Below are positions 7,470-17,654 of a stretch of 64,000 nucleotides of DNA, piece after piece. Source of the stretch: an uncultured Oscillospiraceae bacterium (GTDB taxonomy: Bacteria > Bacillota > Clostridia > Oscillospirales > Oscillospiraceae); the NCBI GenBank assembly GCA_944386975.1, contig CALXDC010000006.1, positions 1-64,000 of the forward strand, read 5' to 3'. Both the position numbers and the translations under genes were made by a program. The first letter of the stretch is position 1. Every line of letters begins with the position of its first letter. Under the pieces are notes generated by a model. It saw nothing but the letters and a program-made list of their open reading frames with translations, had not been told where the DNA came from and ran no database searches.

Positions 7470-8408
7470 TTAATCGTCGTAGATCCCGCCGCCGATGAAC
7501 TCCCGCAGCAGGGAGTCGGAGGCGATGTAACGCTCCTCCAGCGTCTCAAAGAGGGGATAGGCCCCCAGCAGATGGCCGATCTCCTCATAGCGCTCCATGT
7601 CCGGCCGCAGCTGCTGGAACAGAGGCAGGGCGTAGGACTTGATGGCGCTGACCTCGTAGGGCAGGGAGCTGTCGAACATGAAATCGGCGTTGTCCTTGAA
7701 GGGGGAGATGTATAGCTTCTCCCCCCGCCGCACGTTGCTCCACATTTTCATGGTTACCTGAGGCTCCCAGGCCCGGAACTTGGCGTCCCGGACGGTGCGC
7801 CGGGCCAGCCGCAGCCAGGTGCCCTTGAACACTGCCGTGCCGCCCTCCCCGGTGACGTTGCTGCGGGCGGAGATGTAGAGCTTGAAGGCGTTGGGATTCT
7901 TGCCGGTGATGATGTCGTTGAGGGCGTGGATACCCTCGAAAATGGCAATCTCGTCCTTTCCCAGCTGGAGGGGGTTGCTATGGATGGCGGAGCGCATCTG
8001 CCGGGCAAACTCGAACTTTGGGATATGGATAGTCTCTCCCCGGTCCAGCATCTTGAAATGGCGGTTGAGGAGGTCCATATCCAGGCAGAAGGGGGACTCG
8101 TAGTCGATGAGGCCGTCCCGGTTCCGGGGGGAGGTCTCCGGATCCACGGTCTGGAAGTAGTTGTCCAGAGACACGGCGTGGGCCTTGATGCCCATCTGCT
8201 CCAGCCGGGCCTGGATCTTCTTGCTGGTGGTGGTTTTGCCGCTGCCGGAGGGGCCGGACAGCAGCACGATATGGGAGTTCTGGTGGTTGTCGGCAATCTT
8301 CTGAGCCGCCCGGTCGATCTTCCGGGCAAATTCCGCGTCGCTGGATTCCACAAACCCCTTGGGGTCGCTGCGGACAGCGTGGTTGATGTCCTTGAGGGAA
8401 TAGGCCAT
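7470..8408 (-). CDS. Uridine kinase/phosphoribulokinase-family nucleoside kinase
   Basis: A 312-residue P-loop kinase. The Walker A motif GPSGSGKTT is at residues 52-60, followed by LDNYF (the family's substrate-binding D-N-Y-F), DYESPFCLDMDLL and the IFEGIHALND Walker B-like strand, all typical of uridine kinases. The N-terminal extension and C-terminal domain match the longer Clostridial uridine-kinase-like proteins rather than the 210-residue Udk. Start ATG 8408 is chosen over the GTG at 8417, which would sit only three bases after AAAGG. The upstream hemZ stop lies just before the start (8414-8416). Confidence 0.85.
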   Translation of the reverse strand: MAYSLKDINHAVRSDPKGFVESSDAEFARKIDRAAQKIADNHQNSHIVLLSGPSGSGKTTTSKKIQARLEQMGIKAHAVSLDNYFQTVDPETSPRNRDGLIDYESPFCLDMDLLNRHFKMLDRGETIHIPKFEFARQMRSAIHSNPLQLGKDEIAIFEGIHALNDIITGKNPNAFKLYISARSNVTGEGGTAVFKGTWLRLARRTVRDAKFRAWEPQVTMKMWSNVRRGEKLYISPFKDNADFMFDSSLPYEVSAIKSYALPLFQQLRPDMERYEEIGHLLGAYPLFETLEERYIASDSLLREFIGGGIYDD

Positions 8409-8413
8409 AGCAG

Positions 8414-9901
8414 TCACACACCTTTCTCAAGCATACGATGGCAGAAGTCCCAAAATGCCTGCTGGTTGTCCCGAAGCTTCTCCGGGCGCTGGATATACTC
8501 GGTAGGGTATTTGAGGTTGAACACCCGCTCGATGCGGTCGGCGGAGCGGTCCACCATCTTGGTGGAGCCCCCGGCCCCTAAGCTCAGGATGGTGTGGAGC
8601 TCCTCCATGATGTAGATGTTGTACCACCCCTCGCCCCCCGGGCGGCACCAGCCCACGTTTTCAAAGCTGCCGGACTGGTACTTCTGGCGGTAGAGATAGT
8701 AGGGCAGGAAGCCCGCCTCTCGAAGGGCGGGGTCGGCAAAGTCCAGCATGGCCCCCACCTCCTCCACCGAGGGAATACGGCTGCCCTCCAGGGTGATGCG
8801 GCTGCCCTTTTTAAGGCTCAGGGTATGGACGGTGAGGTTGTCGGTGCCGAAGGCCATCACCCGCCTGAGACTCCGGCGGAACCCCTCCGGGGTGTCCTCG
8901 GGGAGTCCGGCGATGAGGTCCATGTTCACGTGGGGGAAGCCCACGGCGGCCACCGTCTCCATGGTGGCCTCAATCTCCGCGGCGGTGTGCCGCCGCCCGA
9001 TAGCCCGGAGGACGTGGTCCTCCATGGTCTGGGGGTTGACGCTGATCCGGTCCACCCCGCGGGCCTTCAGCACCTCCAGCTTCTCCCGGGTGATGGTGTC
9101 CGGCCGTCCGGCCTCCACCGTCCGCTCCACGGTGTGGGAAAAGTCAAAATTCTGATAGAGGGTGTCCAGCAGCCGTCCCATCTGGTCCGCCGACAGGGTG
9201 GTGGGGGTGCCGCCGCCCATGTAGAAGGATTTGAGGCGGAGGCCCAGGTCCTTCACCATTTTTCCGGCGGACTCGATCTCCCGGGTGAGGGCCTCCAGGT
9301 AGGGTTCCACCAAGTGGAAGGATTTCTCCACGCTGTTGGAGACGAAGGAGCAGTAAGCGCAGCGAGTGGGGCAGAAGGGAATCCCCACGTAGAGGGAAAA
9401 GTCCCGGGCCTCCCGGCCCCGGTCCGCCTCCTCGGCGGCCCGGGCGGCGTCCAGGCACAGCTGCCGCCGCTGGGGGGTGACGAAGTAGGTGTCCCGAAGG
9501 ACCTCGTCGGCCTCCTCCCAGCTCTTGCCCGCCTCCCGCAGCTCCGTGGCAATTTTTACCGGGCGGATACCGGTAAGGCTGCCCCAGGGGGGCGCGATGC
9601 CGGTGACGGCCTGGGCGGCGCCAAAAAAGCTCCGTCCCACGGCCCGGCGGCGCTGGCCCTCCCGGGCATAGTCGTCCCCGGAGAGGGGAACGGTGAGGGA
9701 GAAGGGGGCGGACCTGCCGTCCCAGCCCAGCTCTGTGGTGACGGTGCAGGTATCTCCCCGGTCGGCCACGGTGATGACGGCCCAGCGGCGGTCCGCCTCC
9801 GGGTCCACAGGGCCGTAGACCGGCCGCTCCTGGGGGAAAAGCGCCAAAAGGCTCTGTTCGGCCACGTACTGGTAGTCGTGGCCCACAAGATACAGTTTCA
9901 T
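8414..9901 (-). CDS. hemZ: Radical SAM coproporphyrinogen III oxidase-like protein HemZ
   Basis: A 495-residue radical SAM enzyme with the HemZ architecture: an N-terminal domain of about 165 residues (including GSLTGIRPVK), then the radical SAM core with its cluster cysteines CPTRCAYC at residues 177-184, YMGGGTPT, ERTVEAGRPDTI and the HemN-like C terminus. HemZ is the Firmicute oxygen-independent coproporphyrinogen dehydrogenase candidate; some members may act outside heme synthesis. Its ATG overlaps the stop of the upstream MBL gene (ATGA at 9898-9901), so the two are coupled. Confidence 0.9.
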   Translation of the reverse strand: MKLYLVGHDYQYVAEQSLLALFPQERPVYGPVDPEADRRWAVITVADRGDTCTVTTELGWDGRSAPFSLTVPLSGDDYAREGQRRRAVGRSFFGAAQAVTGIAPPWGSLTGIRPVKIATELREAGKSWEEADEVLRDTYFVTPQRRQLCLDAARAAEEADRGREARDFSLYVGIPFCPTRCAYCSFVSNSVEKSFHLVEPYLEALTREIESAGKMVKDLGLRLKSFYMGGGTPTTLSADQMGRLLDTLYQNFDFSHTVERTVEAGRPDTITREKLEVLKARGVDRISVNPQTMEDHVLRAIGRRHTAAEIEATMETVAAVGFPHVNMDLIAGLPEDTPEGFRRSLRRVMAFGTDNLTVHTLSLKKGSRITLEGSRIPSVEEVGAMLDFADPALREAGFLPYYLYRQKYQSGSFENVGWCRPGGEGWYNIYIMEELHTILSLGAGGSTKMVDRSADRIERVFNLKYPTEYIQRPEKLRDNQQAFWDFCHRMLEKGV

Positions 9902-10506
9902 CGCTCCGCCGCCCGCCTCATGTAGGGGTTGAACCGCCGTTCCTCAGCGAGCGTGGTGGCGGGGCCGTGGCCGGGGTAGACCTGCCGGTCCCCGGGAATC
10001 TCCGCAAGACGGCGGAGGGACTGGAGCATATCCCGCACGCTGCCGCCGGGCAGGTCGCACCGGCCGCAGGAGCCGGCAAAGAGGGTGTCCCCCGCCAGGA
10101 GGATGTCGCTGCCCAGCAGCACCACGCTGCCGGCGGTGTGGCCGGGGGTCTCCAGCACCTGGAAGGAGAGGGTCCCCACGGAGACGGTGTCCCCCTCGCC
10201 GTAGGTCACGCAGGGACCGCCGTAGTAATACCGGGAGGGGAGGCCCGTCTGGAGCCGCTCCTTATAATGGATATAGACCGGCAGGTCGGGATAGACCTGG
10301 AGGATGTCCGGCACCGCGTCCCGGTGGTCATAGTGGCCGTGGGTGAGGAAGACGGCGGAGAGGGTCAGCCCGGTCTTGGCCACCGCGTCCAGAAGGACCT
10401 GGGCCTCGTCGCCGGGGTCCACCAGGGCGCAGACCCCGGCGGTCTCGTCGCCGATCAGGTAGCAGTTGGTCTCGATGGGACCAACGGGGATGGTCTGAAA
10501 GATCAT
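9898..10506 (-). CDS. MBL-fold metal hydrolase, glyoxalase II-like
   Basis: A 202-residue metallo-beta-lactamase-fold hydrolase. Metal ligands are visible: THGHYDH (His56, His58, Asp60, His61), ETPGHTAGS (His), LLAGDTLF (Asp) and YPGHGP (His). Its length and motif layout match the YcbL/glyoxalase II-like subgroup that hydrolyses thioesters, though the substrate is not certain. It is the first gene of the minus-strand unit running to the SpoVB-like flippase. Its ribosome site AAAGGAGG directly abuts the end of composite repeat 1. Confidence 0.87.
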   Translation of the reverse strand: MIFQTIPVGPIETNCYLIGDETAGVCALVDPGDEAQVLLDAVAKTGLTLSAVFLTHGHYDHRDAVPDILQVYPDLPVYIHYKERLQTGLPSRYYYGGPCVTYGEGDTVSVGTLSFQVLETPGHTAGSVVLLGSDILLAGDTLFAGSCGRCDLPGGSVRDMLQSLRRLAEIPGDRQVYPGHGPATTLAEERRFNPYMRRAAER

Positions 10507-10524
10507 AGGGGGGTTCCTCCTTTT

Positions 10525-11546
10525 TTTGTCCCTCAGTCGCCGGGACGGGGCTTTTTCTTTTTCCCCTCTGACGAGGGGCTTTGTCTTTTTTGTCGGTACC
10601 CGACGGTGTTTCGTTTGGTGGTTTGCCGACCGCGGAAGCTTGTTTTTCCTGTCGGTGCCCGACGGGCGCTGTTTGGTGTTTTGCCTCCGGCGGCCTACTT
10701 TTGTCGCTGAACAAAAGTAGGCAAAAATCAGCTTAGAACCTACGGTTCTAAGGACTCCCTTCGTTTCCTACCGAAACTTGAAAGCCGGGGAGGCTCTTTG
10801 TCGCTGGTGTTGTACGGGTGACGCCTGTTCGGGTCATCTTCTGCTTCAAGCGCCGCGCTCCGCGCTGATGCGGCGGGTTGACGGTGGTTCGTCTCAAGCC
10901 TTCCCCTGGGGGAAGTGGTGAAAACTTGTCAGCAAAAATGGACTCTCGAACTGCGGTCTCCTCGCGGCATAGCCGATCTCCGCGCTAAGAGCCCCGCTCC
11001 GCGGGGTTGCGCTCCGAAATGCGCCTGCGGGCGCGATGTGGCCTACGCTAAAAACATGCCACCGGCATGTTTTCTTAACGCTGCGGGGTGGCACGGCGCA
11101 GCCGTGACGGATGAGGGGAACGCCATCGAAAAATCCCAAGCCAACTCGGCGGGAAAAGCGATTATTTGCAGTTTGCGGAAAGCACTTCCGAATAAGTCGG
11201 GTACGCCTCGATACCCTTCCCCTCATCCGCCTCCTTCGGAGGCACCTTCCCCCAGGGGAAGGCTTTTAGACGCAGAAGCCCCAACGACCACCGGGGGAGC
11301 GCGCTGAAGCGCGGAAGGAGGGGAATCTGTCACCCTCTTGCATCCGTCAGCCGCATAAAGCCATCGAAAACAACGGTACAGGCTTTCCACAATAGGCCGA
11401 AAGGAGTTCTTAGAACCTTGGTTCTAAGTCAACTTTTGCCTACTTTTCTTTGACGAGAAAAGTAGGCCGCCGGAGGCAAAACACCTATCGAAATATCGTC
11501 GGGCAGCGACAAAAACACCCCGCCCTCGTCAGAGGGCAAAAACACC
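10525..11546. repeat. Composite intergenic repeat, copy 1 (arm A - core - arm B)
   Basis: A gene-free 1-kb stretch between dtd and the MBL gene. The left arm (type A) has two GTCGG/CCGAC mini-hairpins, the 12-bp hairpin at 10693-10722 and the TTAGAACC/GGTTCTAA hairpin at 10733-10751. The right arm (type B), inverted, has the matching hairpins at 11410-11427 and 11438-11467 and a terminator-like GCCCTC/GAGGGC at 11522-11537 next to the dtd stop. The core, about 10900-11270, holds CCTTCCCC/GGGGGAAG palindromes and a 200-base segment almost identical to 17940-18140. I see no believable coding sequence: the open frames here are not preceded by ribosome sites and recur only because the repeat recurs. 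Confidence 0.85.
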
Positions 11547-11987
11547 TCACACGGCTGTGTCAAAGAGAATGGTGACAGGTCCGTCGTTGACGGACGCCAC
11601 CTGCATGTCCGCGCCGAACTCCCCGTGCTCCACGGGGAATCCCCGCTCCCGGCAGCGGGCCATGAATTCCTCATAGAGCGGAATGGCCACGTCCGGCTTC
11701 GCCGCGCCGGTAAAGCCGGGCCTCCGGCTGGAGGTGTCGGCATATAGCGTGAACTGGCTCACCACCAGGAGACTCCCCCCCACGGTGGCCAGATCCAGAT
11801 TCATCTTCCCGTTCTCATCCTCGAACACCCGCAGATTGCAGATCTTGTCCGCCAGCTTCCGGGCGGTCTCCCGGGTGTCCCCGGGCCCCACCCCCAGCAG
11901 CACCAGATACCCCCGGCCGATCTCCCCATGGACCTTCCCGTCAATGGTCACGCTGGCCGAATTTACTCGGGTTACAACTGCTCTCAT
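11547..11987 (-). CDS. dtd: D-aminoacyl-tRNA deacylase
   Basis: A 146-residue Dtd. It carries both family signatures, SQFTLYAD (about residues 78-85) and the C-terminal NDGPVTI near residue 135, whose Gly-Pro motif rejects L-aminoacyl substrates. It hydrolyses D-Tyr-tRNA and related mischarged tRNAs in the cytosol. It lies 14 bases downstream of rel on the minus strand. The recJ-rel-dtd order is common in Firmicutes and points to one transcript. Confidence 0.96.
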   Translation of the reverse strand: MRAVVTRVNSASVTIDGKVHGEIGRGYLVLLGVGPGDTRETARKLADKICNLRVFEDENGKMNLDLATVGGSLLVVSQFTLYADTSSRRPGFTGAAKPDVAIPLYEEFMARCRERGFPVEHGEFGADMQVASVNDGPVTILFDTAV

Positions 11988-12001
11988 CGCTTCTCTCCTC
12001 G

Positions 12002-14203
12002 TTACGACGCCGTCCGGGTCACCTTGATGACGTCGGTGATGTTGTGCAGCTTCGTCAGCACCGCATCCAGCTGGGCCTTATCCGCCACGTTGATGGTGAC
12101 GTAGAAAATGGCGAAGCCGTCGCTGGTGGTGCGGACGTTCATGTTGGCCACCCCCACCTTGCACACGCTGATGGCGGTGGAGATATCCACCAGAAGGTTG
12201 TTCCGGTCCTTGCAGACCACCTCCAGCGCCGTGGAGTAGCTGAGGTTGGTGTCCTCCCCCCAGCTCACCGTAATCCACCGGCCCGGCTCCTCCATCTGGT
12301 GCTCCAGGGAGGCGTTGGGGCAGTCCTTCCGGTGGACCGACACCCCGTAGCCCCGGGTGATGAAGCCGATGATCTCGTCCCCCGGCACCGGGGTGCAGCA
12401 CTTGGCGAACTTGACAAGGCAGTTGGAAAGCCCCTCCACGATGATGCCCTTTTCGCTGCGGGTCCGCTTGGGCTCCGGCTTCTGGGCCTTCTCCGCGGCA
12501 CGGGCGGCCTTCTCCGCCTCCGCCTTGGCGGCCTTCTCCGCCTTCTGCATGGCGGCGATCTCCACCTGGAACCGGTGGACCGCCTTCTGTGCCGTATAGC
12601 CGCCGTAGCCGATGGCGGCGTACATCTCGTCCAGGGCGTTGAAGCTGGTGGGCTTCAGCACCTTCTCCAGAATCTCCGGCACCACCACGGCGCTCATGGG
12701 GATCCCCGCGTGCTTCAGCTCCGACTCGAAGGCCGCCCGGCCGTTGGCAATGTTCTCGTCCCGCCGCTCCTTCTTGAACCACTGGCGGATCTTGCTGCGG
12801 GCCTCGCTGCTCTTGGCAATGTTCATCCAGTCCCGGCTGGGGCCCTTGGCGCTCTTGCTGGTAAGAATTTCTACAATGTCCCCGTTGTGGAGGACATAAT
12901 CGAAGCCCACCATCCGCCCGTTGACCTTGGCGCCGGTCATGGAGTTTCCGATGGCGGAGTGGATGGAGTAGGCGAAGTCAATGGGCGTCGCCCCGGCAGG
13001 CAGGTTGGTCACATCGCCCCGGGGAGTGAAGACGAACACCTCGTCGTCGAACATATCCACCTTCAGGCTGTGGATGAAGTCCTCGGCGTCGGCGTCCTCC
13101 TGGTTCTCCAGCAGCTTCCGGATCCACTCGTAGCTGCTCTCCTTGTCGTCGCTCTCGATGCCCTGCTTGTACTTCCAGTGGGCCGCCACGCCGTATTCCG
13201 CCACCGCATGCATCTCAAAGGTGCGGATCTGCACCTCGAAGGGGATACCCTCATCGCCGATGACGGTGGTGTGAAGGCTCTGGTACATGTTGGGCTTGGG
13301 CATGGCGATATAGTCCTTGAACCGGCCCAGCACCGGTTTATAGAGGTCGTGGATGGCCCCCAGCACGTTGTAGCAGTCCGCCACCGTGTTCACCAGCACC
13401 CGGAAGGCGAAGAGATCGTAGACCTGGTCGAAGGTCTTGTCCTGGCCGTACATCTTCCGGTAGATGCTGTAGGGGTGCTTCACCCGGCCGTACACCGTGT
13501 TGGAAATCTCCAGCTCGTTGAGGCGGTTGACGATCTCCCCCTGGATGCGGTCCATGAACTGGGTGTACTCGTGGCTCTTGGCGTCCAGAGCGGCAATAAT
13601 CTCGTCATAGCCCACCGGGTCGAGATACTTGAGGGACAAATCCTCCAGCTCCCACTTCACCTTCTGCATACCGAGGCGGTGGGCGATGGGGGCGTAGATC
13701 TCCATGGTCTCAAAGGCCTTTTTCCGCTGCTTCTCCGGGGTCTGATACTCCATGGTCCGCATGTTGTGGAGCCTATCGGCGATCTTGATGAGCACCACCC
13801 GGATATCCCGGCTCATGGCGAAGAGCATCTTCCGGAGGTTCTCCATCTGCTCCTCCTCCATGGTGGTGCAGTGGACCCTGGTCAGCTTGGTGACGCCCTC
13901 CACAATGTCCGCCACCGTGGTGCCGAAGCGCTTGGCAATGTCCTCATAGGTGGAATCCGTGTCCTCGATGCAGTCGTGGAGCAGGGCGGCCTGGATGGAC
14001 TCGCTGTCCAGGCGCATCTCCGCCACGATCTGAGCCACGTTCAGCGGGTGGGTGATATAGGGGGTGCCGTCCCGGCGCATCTGGCTGCCGTGGTGGGCCT
14101 CGGCGTACTCAAAGGCCTCCCGAATCTTCTTGAAATCCGCGGAGATGTTGTACCCCCGGATGGTTCTCTCTAAATGCTGGTAGCGCTCCTCCACCGTTGC
14201 CAT
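12002..14203 (-). CDS. rel: Bifunctional (p)ppGpp synthetase/hydrolase Rel
   Basis: A 733-residue long RSH enzyme, the stringent-response hub. Domains in order: HD hydrolase (about 25-190; HD pair at 76-77 in HDCIEDT, RLHNMRT later), ppGpp synthetase (about 230-350; [29 protein letters not shown]), TGS (about 385-450; [22 protein letters not shown]), helical region, zinc-finger-like CC element (CCTPVPGD), and a C-terminal ACT domain. Both hydrolase and synthetase motifs appear intact. A Lys/Ala/Glu-rich stretch at about 560-600 just before the CC domain looks like a lineage insertion. The ribosome site overlaps the end of recJ; the ATG at 14203 is three bases past the recJ stop codon. Confidence 0.97.
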   Translation of the reverse strand: MATVEERYQHLERTIRGYNISADFKKIREAFEYAEAHHGSQMRRDGTPYITHPLNVAQIVAEMRLDSESIQAALLHDCIEDTDSTYEDIAKRFGTTVADIVEGVTKLTRVHCTTMEEEQMENLRKMLFAMSRDIRVVLIKIADRLHNMRTMEYQTPEKQRKKAFETMEIYAPIAHRLGMQKVKWELEDLSLKYLDPVGYDEIIAALDAKSHEYTQFMDRIQGEIVNRLNELEISNTVYGRVKHPYSIYRKMYGQDKTFDQVYDLFAFRVLVNTVADCYNVLGAIHDLYKPVLGRFKDYIAMPKPNMYQSLHTTVIGDEGIPFEVQIRTFEMHAVAEYGVAAHWKYKQGIESDDKESSYEWIRKLLENQEDADAEDFIHSLKVDMFDDEVFVFTPRGDVTNLPAGATPIDFAYSIHSAIGNSMTGAKVNGRMVGFDYVLHNGDIVEILTSKSAKGPSRDWMNIAKSSEARSKIRQWFKKERRDENIANGRAAFESELKHAGIPMSAVVVPEILEKVLKPTSFNALDEMYAAIGYGGYTAQKAVHRFQVEIAAMQKAEKAAKAEAEKAARAAEKAQKPEPKRTRSEKGIIVEGLSNCLVKFAKCCTPVPGDEIIGFITRGYGVSVHRKDCPNASLEHQMEEPGRWITVSWGEDTNLSYSTALEVVCKDRNNLLVDISTAISVCKVGVANMNVRTTSDGFAIFYVTINVADKAQLDAVLTKLHNITDVIKVTRTAS

Positions 14204-14206
14204 CGG

Positions 14207-16309
14207 TCATGCGCCTCCTTTCTGCTCCATTCCCAAAATATCCATCAGCCGCCGCATATACCGGCTCTCCTCCAGAGACACCTTCCGGCCGGCCTCTCCC
14301 AGCCGCAGCTCCATCCGATCCTCCTCCAGACGGATATGCAGCAGCTGGCGCTCAGCAAATACCGCCAGACACAGCTCCGTGCGCAAAAAGGGCTCCGCTC
14401 CGCCGGCGGCGGCGGCCATGGCCCGGAGGGCCGGCAGGCGGTCCACCGTCACCGTTCCGCCGGCGGCGGCCCGGCTGACCCACTGCCACACCCCCACGAA
14501 CTGCTCCCGCCCCGGCAGCAGCCGGGCGGCGTCCTGGGGGGCTACCCGCTCCCCGTCCAGAAGGGCCCGGCACAGCCGCAGGCACTCCCGTTCCCGGGCG
14601 GAGGGATAGAGGGAGGGCCGCAGGTCGATGATCTGCAGCTGCACCGTACGGTTGCCCCGGAACTCGTTGATCTGCAGGTGGAAGGCGGCGTCCACCCGCT
14701 GTCCCGTGTGGAGGCCGCTGGCCTCCTTGCTGACGGAAAAATAAATGGCGTCAAAGAAATACTTCCCCTTGGACAGCCGCAGCTTCAGATGTTTGTTCTG
14801 TCCCACGCCCTGCATGGTCTCAATTTTGGCCCCGTTGAGGCAGAAGACAGGCCGGTTGTTGCCGGCGCCGTAGGGCTCCAGCCGCCCCAGCTCCTCCACC
14901 TCTCCCAACGTCACCAGCTCCGGGTGGTGGATGGTCACATCCACCTCCAGGGAGGACACCGGGGGCTCTCCACCGGAAAACTGGTTGACGCAGCGGTTGA
15001 TGCGGCTGCGGAAGGCGGGGATATTCTCCTTGCGGATGGTGAAGCCCGCCGCCAGCTCGTGGCCGCCGAAGCCCTCCAGGAGATCGGCGCAGCTCTCCAG
15101 GGCGGCAAAGAGGTTGAACCCGCCGTAGCTGCGGCAGGAGCACTTTCCCATGTCGTCCTCATTCAAGTGAATCATAAAGCTGGGGCAGGAGTACTTCTCC
15201 GCCAGGCGGGAGGCCACGATGCCCACCACTCCCTGGTGCCACTGGTCGCTGGAGAGGACCAGGGCGCTGCGCTCCTCCTCAGGCAGTGTGTCGATCTGCT
15301 CCACGGCCTGGGCAAAGATCTCCTGCTCCACCAGCTGCCGCTCCCGGTTGAGCTGGCACAGCTGCCTCGCCAGCTCCTCCGCCCGGGCGGGGTCGTCGGT
15401 GAGGAGCAGGTCCGCGGCCAGCTCCGCCTCTCCCATACGCCCGGCGGCGTTGATCCGGGGGGCCAGCACGAAGCCGATCTGGATGGAGGTAATCTCCTTG
15501 TCCAGAAGACCCGTCTCCCGCAGCAGGGCCCGCAGGCCGATAAAATCGCTGCTGCGGATGGACCGCAGGCCCCGGTGGACGATGGTCCGGTTCTCGCCGC
15601 TCATGTGCATCACGTCGGCCACCGTGCCGATGGCGGCCAGGGCGCAGTACCGGGAGAAGAGGGCCTCCTCCCGCTGGGGGCCGCCCAGGGCCAGCACCAG
15701 CTTCAGCGCCACCCCCACCCCGGCCAGGCATTTGAAGGGGTAGGGGCAGTCGGGCCGGTGGGGATTCACCACCGCCACCGCCTCCGGCAGCTCCTCCTTG
15801 CACTCGTGGTGGTCGGTGATAATGAGGTCGATGCCCAGCTCCCGGGCGTACCGGGCCTCCTCCACGGCGGTGATGCCGCAGTCCACCGTCACCAGAAGGT
15901 CGATATGCTCCCGCTCCACCAGAAGACGCATGGGCTCTTTTCCCAAACCGTAGCCGTCCTCCACCCGGCGGGGGATGTATTTGACGCACCGGGCGCCCCG
16001 GCTCTTCAGATAGTCGATCAGCAGCACCGTGGCGGTGATGCCGTCCACGTCGTAGTCGCCGAAAACGGCGATCTTCTCTCCGTCAGCGATGGCCCGGTTG
16101 ATCCGCGCCGCCGCCTTGTCCATATCCTTCATCAAAAAGGGGGAATAGCTGAGATTGTGTTCCCGTGCCAGGAAGGCCTCCGCCTCCTCCGGCGTGCGGA
16201 TTCCCCGGGCGGCCAGAACGGAAGACACCAGATAGGGAAACCCTGCCTCCGTCAGCCGCGCCTCCGCCTCCTCCGGGCAGCCGCCGCCGATCCAGCGCGT
16301 GTACTTCAC
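14207..16309 (-). CDS. recJ: Single-stranded-DNA-specific exonuclease RecJ
   Basis: A 700-residue RecJ of the DHH phosphoesterase family, a 5'-3' ssDNA exonuclease used in mismatch, base-excision and recombination repair. Seen motifs: DYDVDG at residues 85-90 (metal-binding), VTVDCGI, ITDHHE (the DHH box), IGTVADVM, and the GGHELAAGF of the DHHA1 domain; an OB-fold domain and a C-terminal tail follow. The start is taken as GTG 16309 (protein begins MKYTRWIGGG) because AAGGAG lies ten bases upstream; the frame extends further but into the promoter region. It heads the recJ-rel-dtd transcript. Confidence 0.95.
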   Translation of the reverse strand: MKYTRWIGGGCPEEAEARLTEAGFPYLVSSVLAARGIRTPEEAEAFLAREHNLSYSPFLMKDMDKAAARINRAIADGEKIAVFGDYDVDGITATVLLIDYLKSRGARCVKYIPRRVEDGYGLGKEPMRLLVEREHIDLLVTVDCGITAVEEARYARELGIDLIITDHHECKEELPEAVAVVNPHRPDCPYPFKCLAGVGVALKLVLALGGPQREEALFSRYCALAAIGTVADVMHMSGENRTIVHRGLRSIRSSDFIGLRALLRETGLLDKEITSIQIGFVLAPRINAAGRMGEAELAADLLLTDDPARAEELARQLCQLNRERQLVEQEIFAQAVEQIDTLPEEERSALVLSSDQWHQGVVGIVASRLAEKYSCPSFMIHLNEDDMGKCSCRSYGGFNLFAALESCADLLEGFGGHELAAGFTIRKENIPAFRSRINRCVNQFSGGEPPVSSLEVDVTIHHPELVTLGEVEELGRLEPYGAGNNRPVFCLNGAKIETMQGVGQNKHLKLRLSKGKYFFDAIYFSVSKEASGLHTGQRVDAAFHLQINEFRGNRTVQLQIIDLRPSLYPSARERECLRLCRALLDGERVAPQDAARLLPGREQFVGVWQWVSRAAAGGTVTVDRLPALRAMAAAAGGAEPFLRTELCLAVFAERQLLHIRLEEDRMELRLGEAGRKVSLEESRYMRRLMDILGMEQKGGA

Positions 16310-16378
16310 GGCACACCCGCTCCTTTCTCTCTCCGCCGCAGCCACATGCCCGGCGGTGTAGACATAATAATTTAGACT

Positions 16379-16407
16379 ATTATAGCAAAGGTTATCCCCC
16401 TCGTAAA
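16379..16407 (-). promoter_or_regulatory. Promoter of recJ-rel-dtd
   Basis: On the minus strand, TTTACG (16407-16402) and a perfect TATAAT (16384-16379) are 17 bases apart. It is about 70 bases upstream of the recJ GTG. Confidence 0.75.
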
Positions 16408-16439
16408 GTAAAAAGTGGGGGGAGTGAGGGCCTTCGGAT

Positions 16440-16468
16440 TTGACGGAGAGCGGCGGGTCTGTTATAAT
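16440..16468 (+). promoter_or_regulatory. Promoter of the SLH-domain protein gene, with leader hairpin
   Basis: TTGACG (16440-16445), 17-base spacer, TATAAT (16463-16468). The leader that follows contains a hairpin in which AAGACCG (16507-16513) and CCCC (16518-16521) pair with GGGG (16531-16534) and CGGTCTT (16535-16541), ending just before the ribosome site GGAAAGGA. It could modulate translation. Confidence 0.8.
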
Positions 16469-16557
16469 AACAGAAGTCCGGCGGCGCAAGCCGCCTGTGC
16501 GTGCAAAAGACCGACTGCCCCAGATGCGCCGGGGCGGTCTTGGAAAGGAATACCGCC

Positions 16558-17604
16558 ATGAAACAACGAATTTTTGCCTGCCTGCTGGCAGGCTGTCTGC
16601 TACTGGGCCTTCTGCCCGTCTCCGCCGCCTCTACCACCTACACCGACGTGCCGGCCTCCAGCTGGGCCGCCGCCGATATCGCCGCCGCCACGGAGGCGGG
16701 GTTGTTTCAGGGCGTGAGCAAAAACACCTTCGGCATGGGGGAGACCATGACCCGTGCCCAGTTTGTCACCGCACTGGTGCGGCTGTTTGGCTGGAAGGAG
16801 GTTACCCCCGCGACGCCCACCTTCTCCGACTGCGCCTCCTGGCGGTGGTACTATAGCGCCGTGGAGACAGCCTATGCCCACGACGCTCTGCCCAGCTACT
16901 CCACCACCTTCCGGCCCAATGACGCCGTCACCCGGGAGGAGATGGCCTCCATGCTGGTGCGGGCTCTGGGGTACACGGCTCTGGCAGGCCAGCTGACGGG
17001 CAGCAGTCTGCCCTTCTCCGACGTGACCAGCAACAAGGGGTATATTGCCATCGCCTATGATCTGGGCATTATCACCGGCTATGCCGACGGCACCTTCCGG
17101 CCCAAGGGGCTGGCCACCCGGGAGCAGGTGGCGGCGGTGCTGGTGCGGCTGATGAAGAAGCTCCACACCTCCAGCATGGAGGTCAGCGGCGGCAGCTACA
17201 TCTCCCTGGAGGTGGAGATCCCCGAGGCCTCGGCGGACACCACGGTGCCCACCACGCCGCCTCAGGCCACGCTGGATCTCTATGAGGCCCTGCGGGCCTG
17301 TCAGGAGGAGGGAACGAACATGAGCCGGGTGGCGGTGGTATTCACCGCCGGCGGCGTGGCTACGGTGACCCGGGGCAGCCGCATTGTGTCCACCCAGAAG
17401 GTATCCCGCCAGCAGGTGGACAGCTACCTCATCCGCTCCGGGGTGAAGAACTACTACTCCGACAAGTACGACTGCAGCTATCTCATTTATACCAGCGGGT
17501 CCAACCAGACCACCATCTGGTACCAGACGGAGGAGAGTCTCTCGGCCAAGCTGGCCCTGTGCCGCCTCTTCGGCGTTACCCATTACATCCTGAAGGACGC
17601 CTGA
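16558..17604 (+). CDS. Secreted S-layer-homology (SLH) domain protein
   Basis: A 348-residue exported protein. The signal peptide (MKQRIFACLLAGCLLLGLLPVSA) is followed by three SLH repeats covering about residues 25-205: YTDVPASSWAAADIAAA, FSDCASWRWYYSAVETAY and FSDVTSNKGYIAIAYDLGIITGYADGTFRP. SLH domains attach proteins to secondary cell-wall polymers. The C-terminal 120 residues are an unassigned module. It has its own promoter and a perfect terminator, so it is a single-gene unit. Confidence 0.9.
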   Translation: MKQRIFACLLAGCLLLGLLPVSAASTTYTDVPASSWAAADIAAATEAGLFQGVSKNTFGMGETMTRAQFVTALVRLFGWKEVTPATPTFSDCASWRWYYSAVETAYAHDALPSYSTTFRPNDAVTREEMASMLVRALGYTALAGQLTGSSLPFSDVTSNKGYIAIAYDLGIITGYADGTFRPKGLATREQVAAVLVRLMKKLHTSSMEVSGGSYISLEVEIPEASADTTVPTTPPQATLDLYEALRACQEEGTNMSRVAVVFTAGGVATVTRGSRIVSTQKVSRQQVDSYLIRSGVKNYYSDKYDCSYLIYTSGSNQTTIWYQTEESLSAKLALCRLFGVTHYILKDA

Positions 17605-17618
17605 TCCTCTCCGCACAC

Positions 17619-17653
17619 AAAACGGACGCACCTGTCGGTGCGTCCGTTTTTTT
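17619..17653 (+). terminator. Intrinsic terminator after the SLH gene
   Basis: AAAACGGACGCACC (17619-17632) pairs perfectly with GGTGCGTCCGTTTT (17637-17650) around a 4-base loop and is followed by further T residues. Confidence 0.92.
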
Positions 17654-17654
17654 G

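Noticed and set aside
10915..11307. Open frame of about 130 codons with a near twin at 17850-18173, together resembling a conserved Cys-rich protein family.
   Set aside because: Both lie in the repeat core, lack ribosome sites, and are similar only because the DNA repeat is copied; the ends of the frames diverge where the repeat diverges.
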